From Pseudomonadota bacterium (lineage in GTDB: Bacteria > Pseudomonadota > Gammaproteobacteria > Burkholderiales > Rhodocyclaceae): 64,000 nucleotides of DNA. This document shows positions 55,949 to 62,077 of the stretch, piece by piece; position 1 is the stretch's first letter, and each line of letters starts with the position of its first letter. The stretch spans positions 56,145-120,144 of the forward strand of contig JAKOTN010000113.1 in assembly GCA_029776255.1 (NCBI GenBank), read 5' to 3'. Under the pieces are notes generated by a model that saw only the letters and a list, made by a program, of their open reading frames with translations, did not search any database and was not told the origin of the DNA. The translations under genes were made by a program, and so were the position numbers.

Positions 55949-56545
55949 ATGGAAGATGCTAGCAAAACGATTCACCCGCTGTGGCTACGCCTGACGCACT
56001 GGTTCAACGCCGTCGCGGTGACGATTCTGACCATGAGCGGCTGGCGCATCTACAATGCCGCGCCATTTTTCGACTTCCTGATCCCCAAGCAGATCACCCT
56101 GGGGGGCTGGTTGGGCGGCGCGATTCAATGGCATTTCGCCGCCATGTGGTTGTTGGCGGGCAACGGCGTGGCGTACCTCCTGTGCAATTTGGCCAGCGGA
56201 CGCCTGTGGCGGCGTTTTTTCCCGCTGACAGCGCGCGCTTTCGTCCACGACCTGCTGGCGGCCGTGCATGGCCGCTTGTCACATGCCGACCCGGCCCGCT
56301 ACAACGCCGTGCAACGCGCGGCCTACCTTTTCGCGATCGTTGACACGCTGCTGCTGGTGCTTTCGGGCCTTGTGCTGTGGAAATCGGTGCAGTTCCCCAG
56401 CCTGCGCGAGCTGCTCGGCGGTTACGAGGCGGCGCGGCGAGTCCATTTTCTGGCCATGTCCACCTTACTGGCATTCGTGGTCGTCCATCTCACCATGGTG
56501 GCGCTGCTGCCGCGTACCCTGCTGGCGATGATTCGCGGGCGTTAA
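55949..56545 (+). CDS. yedZ1: Cytochrome b561-type membrane subunit YedZ1
   Basis: 198-residue inner-membrane cytochrome b protein with four to five helices and histidines at heme-binding positions (HPLWLRLTHWFNAVAV, WHFAAMWLL, VHFLAMSTLLAFVVVHLTMV). It is the cytochrome b partner of a YedY-type molybdoenzyme and would pass electrons from the membrane to it. It is not the classical ferric-reductase-like MsrQ, but the YedZ1 type described with SigF in Azospira. The start at 55949 is placed at MEDASKTIHPLW. It is 12 bases upstream of yedY1. Confidence 0.87.
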   Translation: MEDASKTIHPLWLRLTHWFNAVAVTILTMSGWRIYNAAPFFDFLIPKQITLGGWLGGAIQWHFAAMWLLAGNGVAYLLCNLASGRLWRRFFPLTARAFVHDLLAAVHGRLSHADPARYNAVQRAAYLFAIVDTLLLVLSGLVLWKSVQFPSLRELLGGYEAARRVHFLAMSTLLAFVVVHLTMVALLPRTLLAMIRGR

Positions 56546-56557
56546 GGAGATCTGATC

Positions 56558-57343
56558 ATGATCGGCAAACCTCAATGGCTGGTCGCCAACGGCGGGACGA
56601 TTCTCAAGGATGCGCGCCAGGAACTTGGGCGTCGAATCGAACACCCGGCACGTCGAGCTTTTTTACAACGCACCTTGAGCCTGGGTGGCGTGTCGCTGCT
56701 CAGCGGCTGCGCGCTGGTCGACGCGGACAGTGTCGAAACGGCATTGCAGCGCATTTCGCGTGTCAATGACCGGGTACAGGGCTGGCTGTTCGACCCGCGG
56801 CGCTTGGCGCCCACCTACCCCGAGTCGATGATCGCGCGGCCGTTTCCGTTCAACGCCTTTCATGGCGAGGATGAGATCCCGACCATCGACGAGAACGGCT
56901 ACCGCCTGGAAGTGAGCGGACTGGTCGCCGACCGGCATCCCTGGACCCTGGCCGAATTGCGCGCCATGCCGCGGACCGATCAAGTGACACGCCATATTTG
57001 TGTGGAAGGCTGGAGCGCTGTCGGCAAATGGGGTGGCGTGCGCTTTTCCGACTTTCTGCGCCGGATCGGTGCCGACCCGCACGCCAAGTACGTCGGTTTC
57101 AAATGCGCCGACGACTATTACACCAGTATCGACATGCCGACAGCCTTGCACCCGCAGACGCTGCTCGCGCTGACCCACGACGGCCGGACGCTACCGCCGC
57201 GTCACGGCTTTCCGATGAAACTGCGCATGCCGACCAAGCTCGGCTACAAGAATCCGAAACACATCCAGGCCATTTTCGTCACCAACACCTACCCCGGCGG
57301 TTACTGGGAAGACCAGGGGTACAACTGGTTCGGCGGCAGTTGA
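56558..57343 (+). CDS. yedY1: YedY1-type periplasmic molybdenum oxidoreductase (methionine sulfoxide reductase)
   Basis: 261-residue sulfite-oxidase-superfamily enzyme with the molybdenum-ligating Cys in RHICVEGWSAVGKWGGV (about 146-162) and the pterin-binding RHGFPMKLRMPTKLGYKN. The N terminus has twin arginines in ARRAFLQRTLSLGG followed by a lipobox-like LLSGC, so it may be Tat-exported and lipid-anchored. By analogy with Azospira it reduces methionine sulfoxide in the periplasmic peptide encoded by the next gene. It sits between yedZ1 (12-base gap) and mrpX. GGAG lies 7 bases before the ATG. Confidence 0.92.
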   Translation: MIGKPQWLVANGGTILKDARQELGRRIEHPARRAFLQRTLSLGGVSLLSGCALVDADSVETALQRISRVNDRVQGWLFDPRRLAPTYPESMIARPFPFNAFHGEDEIPTIDENGYRLEVSGLVADRHPWTLAELRAMPRTDQVTRHICVEGWSAVGKWGGVRFSDFLRRIGADPHAKYVGFKCADDYYTSIDMPTALHPQTLLALTHDGRTLPPRHGFPMKLRMPTKLGYKNPKHIQAIFVTNTYPGGYWEDQGYNWFGGS

Positions 57344-57409
57344 GCGCCACGCGCTTGGCAGCCCTGAATACCCGGCCATCAGGCCACTCAACCACTCCAG
57401 GAGTTCAAC

Positions 57410-57667
57410 ATGAAAAAGACCACGTTCGCCTCGACCCTGCTCTCACTCACCCTGCTGGTCGCCGGCGGGTCGGCGTTTGCCGCCGACGAAATGAAGAAAG
57501 ACGACATGGGCAAGAGCGCGATGAAGAAAGAAACCATGGCCAAGGACGAAATGAAAAAAGAGGGCATGGCCAAGGAGCACATGGCGAAAGACGGAATGAA
57601 GAAGGACGCCATGGCCAAGGACGGCATGAAGAAAGACGCCATGGCCAAGGATGAAATGAAAAAGTAA
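57410..57667 (+). CDS. mrpX: Periplasmic methionine-rich peptide MrpX-like
   Basis: 85-residue precursor with a clear 24-residue signal peptide (cleavage SAFA|ADE). The 61-residue mature peptide contains 12 methionines, one exactly every fifth residue from Met28 to Met83, in repeats of the form MKKxx/MAKxx made almost only of Lys, Asp, Glu, Ala and Gly. It has no Cys or aromatic residues. This matches the sacrificial methionine-rich peptide that scavenges hypochlorite and is recycled by YedY1 in Azospira. CCAGGAG lies upstream. A hairpin follows the stop. Confidence 0.92.
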   Translation: MKKTTFASTLLSLTLLVAGGSAFAADEMKKDDMGKSAMKKETMAKDEMKKEGMAKEHMAKDGMKKDAMAKDGMKKDAMAKDEMKK

Positions 57668-57676
57668 GCGGCTGCC

Positions 57677-57710
57677 GCTCGCTCAAGGTATCCGTTCTCC
57701 GCGAGCGAGC
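57677..57710. terminator. Hairpin between mrpX and the thioredoxin gene
   Basis: gctcgctc and gagcgagc form a perfect 8-bp stem with an 18-base loop just after the mrpX stop, without a U run. It may protect the upstream mRNA end or partly attenuate, giving more MrpX than thioredoxin. Confidence 0.5.
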
Positions 57711-57739
57711 ACCCCACTCAACTTCACCAAGGAAAACAA

Positions 57740-58117
57740 ATGACAAAACAAATCGCCTTGGCAACGACTTTTCTCGTCGCCTGCAACACCGCCTTTGCTC
57801 TCGACATCACACCGTATTCGGCCGCCGCCCTGAGCGCCGAGCAACAGAACGGCAAAGTCGTCGCCCTGCATTTCCACGCCGACTGGTGCCCGACCTGTCG
57901 GGCACAGAACAAGGTATTTCAGCAATGGCGAGGCGATGCCAGCGTCCCCGGCACCCTGCTGGTGGTCGACCACGATCATGAAAAAGCGTTGAAACAACAG
58001 CTTGGCGTGCGCATGCAGTCGACCGTGATCGTCTATCGCGGCGCCGTCGAGACCACGCGCCTGAGCGGCGAAACGGACGCCGCCAAGCTGCGCGCCGCGC
58101 TGCTGTCGGCCCGCTGA
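57740..58117 (+). CDS. Periplasmic thioredoxin-like protein
   Basis: 125-residue secreted protein: signal peptide of about 20 residues ending AFA|LDI, then a thioredoxin fold with active site HADWCPTCRAQNKVF (CPTC). It ends 2 bases before the CcdA gene, whose membrane protein would keep it reduced. In this setting it probably supplies reductant to oxidised periplasmic thiols or to sulfoxide repair during chlorine stress; the exact target is inference. AAGGAAAAC precedes the ATG. Confidence 0.88.
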   Translation: MTKQIALATTFLVACNTAFALDITPYSAAALSAEQQNGKVVALHFHADWCPTCRAQNKVFQQWRGDASVPGTLLVVDHDHEKALKQQLGVRMQSTVIVYRGAVETTRLSGETDAAKLRAALLSAR

Positions 58118-58119
58118 AC

Positions 58120-58851
58120 ATGGCGGCGCTTACTCTCGGTCACATCGGACTCAGCGTTGTAGCGGGTAGTCTGACAACCCTTTCGCCCTGCGTGTTTCCG
58201 ATCCTGCCGCTGGTTTTGGGCGGGGCGATTCAGGGCAAGCGCCTGGCTCCGCTGGCGATGGGGGCGGGAATGGCCATATCCTTTTCGTTGATCGGCCTGT
58301 TCATCGGCGCGGCGGGACCGTGGCTGGGCATCGATGGCGACAACGTGCGGCTATTCGGCGCCATACTGCTCGTCGCTCTCGGCCTGACGATGCTGATTCC
58401 GGTGCTCAACGGCCGTTTTTCACAGTGGATGATGCCGATCGCCTCGTCGGCCAACAACGCTTCGGCCAATTTGGACGGCGGCTCGCTGGGCAGCGCTTTC
58501 ATTCTCGGTGGCGTGCTGGGTCTGGTGTGGAGTCCGTGCTCGGGGCCTTTGCTGGCGTCGGCGCTGACCCTCGTCGCCAGCGAAGGCGGCGCCATGCGCG
58601 GCGCGCTGCTTCTCGGTTTGTTCGGCATCGGCGCGGCAACGCCTCTCGTCGCCGTGGCCTATGCCTCGCGTAGCGGCTTTTCCCGTGCCCGCGACTGGTT
58701 GCTCCGCCGCGCCGACACCCTCAAGAAAGCCTTTGGCATCATTATTCTATTCACTGGGCTGGCGATCCTGACCGGTGCGGATAAATGGCTCGAGGCTGGC
58801 GTTCTCGACCAGCTGCCCGACGCCTGGGTCAATCTCAGCACGCGTTTCTGA
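58120..58851 (+). CDS. ccdA: CcdA/DsbD-type membrane thiol-electron carrier
   Basis: 243-residue inner-membrane protein with six predicted helices and the paired redox cysteines of CcdA: LSPCVFPILPLVLGG near 25 and WSPCSGPLLASAL in the second half. It moves electrons from cytoplasmic thioredoxin to periplasmic thioredoxin-like partners. It starts 2 bases after the thioredoxin-like gene and ends the SigF-controlled run, converging on the ParA gene. Confidence 0.92.
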   Translation: MAALTLGHIGLSVVAGSLTTLSPCVFPILPLVLGGAIQGKRLAPLAMGAGMAISFSLIGLFIGAAGPWLGIDGDNVRLFGAILLVALGLTMLIPVLNGRFSQWMMPIASSANNASANLDGGSLGSAFILGGVLGLVWSPCSGPLLASALTLVASEGGAMRGALLLGLFGIGAATPLVAVAYASRSGFSRARDWLLRRADTLKKAFGIIILFTGLAILTGADKWLEAGVLDQLPDAWVNLSTRF

Positions 58852-58869
58852 GAAAACCGTGAAGCCGGC

Positions 58870-59493
58870 CTAGCCGTTCGCCCAGTCGATGATCGGCTGC
58901 CACTGCTCCATGTCGCGCGCGGCGCGCGATGGCGACAGGTCGAACATGGTCATGCCGTTCATCACCGTCTGGATGTAGAGCTGGGTATTGCGCACGTATG
59001 TCAGTACCGGCAGGTCGAACTCCGCCAGAAAGCGTTCGAGTTCCGCGGCGGAACGGGTTCGCGGATCGACACGCATGCCGACCACGGCGACGAAAGCCTG
59101 CTCGTTGCGCACGTTCTTTTCGGCGAGCAGCGCCTCGAGGAAATGGCGGGTGGCGAGAATGTCGAACAGCGACGGTTGCACGGGCACCAACACCCGGTTC
59201 ACCTGTTTGACGACGGCATCCAGCGCCTTGCCGTGCAGACCCGCCGGCGTGTCGAGAATGACGTGGGTGGTGCCTTTCGGTGGACGGGCGGTTTTTCCCG
59301 GCTCGATTTCCCAGCTGCGAATCTTCGGCAGGATGGAGGGCCGCAAGCGCAGCCATTCGCGCGACGATTGCTGACGATCGACGTCACCGAGCATCACCTT
59401 GTGCCCCTGTCTGGCCAGATGCCCGGCCAGATTGACCGCCAGGGTCGTTTTTCCGGAACCGCCTTTGGGATTCGCAATCAGGAAGGATTTCAT
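58870..59493 (-). CDS. Orphan ParA-family ATPase
   Basis: 207-residue MinD/ParA-type ATPase with the deviant Walker A KGGSGKTT at about 10-17, DVDRQQSS and a Walker B-like HVILDTPAGL. It lacks the N-terminal DNA-binding region of plasmid ParA, and no parB or centromere repeats are adjacent, so it is likely a positioning ATPase for some cellular cargo. It follows the TAXI gene by 3 bases on the same strand, implying co-expression; the partner is unknown. Confidence 0.88.
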   Translation of the reverse strand: MKSFLIANPKGGSGKTTLAVNLAGHLARQGHKVMLGDVDRQQSSREWLRLRPSILPKIRSWEIEPGKTARPPKGTTHVILDTPAGLHGKALDAVVKQVNRVLVPVQPSLFDILATRHFLEALLAEKNVRNEQAFVAVVGMRVDPRTRSAAELERFLAEFDLPVLTYVRNTQLYIQTVMNGMTMFDLSPSRAARDMEQWQPIIDWANG

Positions 59494-59496
59494 CGA

Positions 59497-60852
59497 CTAT
59501 TTTTCCTTGTCGTGACTCGTCGCGAGACTGGCCAGGCTCCGCCGAACCAGGTTGATATGCTCGCGCAAAGTGTAAAGCAGATCGGTAAATGCCAGCGGAA
59601 TATTACGCTTACTGGCGTCCTCCTCGATGCGATCGAGGCGTTCCACATATTCCGGATAGCGCGCGGCGTCGTAGTGCTGACGCAATTCGTTCTCCAGGAA
59701 TTTGAGATCGCCGTAACAGCGATAAATCTTCGAGCGCACTCGCCAGCTGTAGAGCGCCGGCGCGAATTTCAAAAGCGGCAGCAGCAGCATCACCAGCGGC
59801 ACGACCATCACGAACAGGCGTTCGACGAGCACCGCCAGGGGAAACGGCATGTAGCGCTGCAAGAAGGGGGGCCCGGATTTGTAGTAACGCGCGGCCTCGG
59901 CGGACAACGGCAGGGTTTGATCCTTGTAAACCGGGAATTCGCCGGCACGCTGGAAAAACCCGCTTTTGCCGTTGACCTCGGTCATCGCCTGTAGCAGCAG
60001 CGCGGCGAGCGCCGGATGCAGGTCGTCGCGGACGACGACATTGGCCGTCGTCGCCAACAGCACGGTATCGCGCGGCGGCAAATCGCGCACCAGATCGACG
60101 ACGCCGCGCGGGAGCACGATCTTCGACAGGTAGGGGAAACGTCGCAGATACGCCTCGGCCTGACTCAGACCGACCACCCGCACGCCCGGCGAGCGGAGCA
60201 TCACTTGCACCACCGGCGCCTCCTGGGCGGCGACGATGAACGCGGCGTCGATCTGGCCTTGCTGCAAGGCTTCGGCCGCCGTCAGCCCGGCAAGGGGCAG
60301 CAGGTTCGGATCGGTGGGCTTGATGTCGTTGGCTTCGAGCAGTTGCAACGCCAGACCGCGAATCCCACTGCCGTCCTCGCCGACGGCGGTGCGCTGGCCG
60401 GTCAGTTGATGCAGTTTATCGATCCGCTGTTCGCCGCGATAAAACACCCACACCGGTTCGTAGGCGACGCTACCCAGCGAGCGCAGCGGTGTCGGTCTGG
60501 CGTCGGCGTCGCCATTGTCGCCAGCATCGCCGTCTTGCGATCCCGCGATACCGCCCTGCACGAAACCGACATCGGCCTCTCCTTTTTCGACCCGTTCGAG
60601 ATTTTGCCTGGAGCCGGCCGATGTCCGAACGTCGAGCGTGATGCCCTTGGCCGCCAACAAGGTCGCGTAACGCTTGGCATAGGCGTAGTAAGCGCCGCTT
60701 TCACCGCCGGTGCTGATCACCAGATGCCGCGGCGGTTCTGGAGCGACGAACTGGTAGGCGACCGCCAGACCGATCACGGTGATCAGCATGATCGGCCAAG
60801 CCGTGGCCAGCAGGTAACGCAGCGCGACCAGCTTGGCGCGCAGTCGCTCCAT
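59497..60852 (-). CDS. Membrane-anchored TAXI-family solute-binding protein
   Basis: 451-residue protein with an N-terminal anchor helix (about 15-34) and a periplasmic TAXI/NMT1-like binding domain (about 43-320) with ISTGGESGAYYAYAKRYA, EKGEADVGFVQGG and GLTAAEALQQGQIDAAF. A second membrane helix (about 339-362) and a charged C-terminal cytoplasmic tail (about 365-451) follow. TAXI proteins usually serve TRAP transporters, but no TRAP membrane subunit is present, and the double anchor with a cytosolic tail suggests a sensor or scaffold role. It overlaps qor by one base and is followed by the ParA gene. Confidence 0.87.
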   Translation of the reverse strand: MERLRAKLVALRYLLATAWPIMLITVIGLAVAYQFVAPEPPRHLVISTGGESGAYYAYAKRYATLLAAKGITLDVRTSAGSRQNLERVEKGEADVGFVQGGIAGSQDGDAGDNGDADARPTPLRSLGSVAYEPVWVFYRGEQRIDKLHQLTGQRTAVGEDGSGIRGLALQLLEANDIKPTDPNLLPLAGLTAAEALQQGQIDAAFIVAAQEAPVVQVMLRSPGVRVVGLSQAEAYLRRFPYLSKIVLPRGVVDLVRDLPPRDTVLLATTANVVVRDDLHPALAALLLQAMTEVNGKSGFFQRAGEFPVYKDQTLPLSAEAARYYKSGPPFLQRYMPFPLAVLVERLFVMVVPLVMLLLPLLKFAPALYSWRVRSKIYRCYGDLKFLENELRQHYDAARYPEYVERLDRIEEDASKRNIPLAFTDLLYTLREHINLVRRSLASLATSHDKEK

Positions 60853-61826
60853 CAGGGCAGCAGGATCGTCGACCCGGTATGCTTGCGCGCCTCCAGATCG
60901 CGATGGGCGGCGGCAACCTCGGACAGGGCGTAGGTCTGATTGATTTCCACCTTGACCAGCCCGGAGGCGACGACGGCGAACAGATCGGCGCCGAGCGCCG
61001 CCAGATCCGCGCGTTTGGCGGTGTAGTGCATCAAGGTTGGCCGGGTGAGGAACAGCGAACCCTTCTGCGACAGCAACAAGGGGTCGAAGGGCGGCACCGG
61101 ACCGGAGGCGTTACCGAAACTGACCAGCATTCCGCAAGTGCGCAAGCTATCGAGCGAACCGGCAAAAGTGTCCTTGCCGACGCCGTCGTACACCACCGCC
61201 ACGCCCTCGCCGCCGGTGAGTGCTCGCACGCGCTCGGCGACATTATCCCGGCCATAGTCGATGACGTGATCGCAGCCGTGCGCACGGGCCACATCGGCCT
61301 TGGCGACAGTTGACGCGGTGCCGATCACGGTCGCCCCCAGGGCCTTGGCCCACTGGCAGGCGATCAGCCCGACGCCGCCGGCGACGGCATGGATCAGCAC
61401 CGTGTCCCCCGCCTGCACGCGGTAGGTTCGCCGCAAGAGATAGGCGGCGGTCAGCCCCTGCAACATCATCGCCGCGCCGGTCTCGAAAGCGATCGCTTCC
61501 GGCAGCTTCAGGAGGCGGTCGGCGGCGATGCGGCGCACCTGGCTGTAGGCGCCGACCGGCCCGCCCGCATAGGCGACACGGTCGCCGACTCGCAGGCCGT
61601 CGACGCCGGCGCCCAGCGCCTCGACGACACCGGCGGCTTCGAGGCCGAGACCGCTGGGCAGCGGCAACGGGTAGAGTCCGGTGCGATGGTAGATGTCGAT
61701 GTAGTTCAGCCCGACCGCGTGGTGACGGATGCGCGCCTCGCCGGGCGCCGGGTCACCGACAGCCAGTTCTTCCCAACACATCGTTTCCGGCCCGCCGGTC
61801 CGATGGATACGAATGGCAAACGGCAT
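60852..61826 (-). CDS. Quinone oxidoreductase (zeta-crystallin family)
   Basis: 324-residue NADPH-dependent MDR-superfamily reductase of the QorA type. It has the GLNYIDIYHRTGLYPLPLPSGLGLEAAG segment, the nucleotide-binding HAVAGGVGLIACQWAK and the QOR tail HRDLEARKHTGSTILLP. There are no zinc-binding cysteines. It is the first gene of a qor-TAXI-ParA run; its upstream region contains DnaA-box-like 9-mers. Confidence 0.93.
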   Translation of the reverse strand: MPFAIRIHRTGGPETMCWEELAVGDPAPGEARIRHHAVGLNYIDIYHRTGLYPLPLPSGLGLEAAGVVEALGAGVDGLRVGDRVAYAGGPVGAYSQVRRIAADRLLKLPEAIAFETGAAMMLQGLTAAYLLRRTYRVQAGDTVLIHAVAGGVGLIACQWAKALGATVIGTASTVAKADVARAHGCDHVIDYGRDNVAERVRALTGGEGVAVVYDGVGKDTFAGSLDSLRTCGMLVSFGNASGPVPPFDPLLLSQKGSLFLTRPTLMHYTAKRADLAALGADLFAVVASGLVKVEINQTYALSEVAAAHRDLEARKHTGSTILLP

Positions 61827-61929
61827 CGAAATCTCCTTGCGTGATCGAAGCGCATAGTCTAGCAGCCTGTTTTATTGGCACGCGCAAAAAATCCCTTGCC
61901 GTCGGCTACTTGTACGTCTCACCTACAGG

Positions 61930-62022
61930 CCGTCCACAGGCTTGTCCACAAAATCGGTGGGAAAGGTCGCCACATTTCCACACCCACCCCTGGATATCCA
62001 CAAAAAGGTGGCGATATCCACC
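61930..62022. repeat. Cluster of DnaA-box-like 9-mers
   Basis: The qor upstream region has CCGTCCACA (61930-61938), TTGTCCACA (61942-61950), ATATCCACA (61994-62002) and ATATCCACC (62014-62022). The middle two differ from the DnaA box TTATCCACA by one base each. The whole stretch 61827-62077 otherwise holds no gene. Function is speculative. Confidence 0.4.
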
Positions 62023-62077
62023 GTTTCAACATTTCCATGCCCGCGGTGATCGGAACAGCGCCAAGAAATCAACGACC

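Noticed and set aside
57482..57661. The mrpX repeat as a CRISPR-like or non-coding tandem array
   Set aside because: The repeats stay in frame, follow a perfect signal peptide and ribosome binding site, and encode a regular methionine register, so they are coding.
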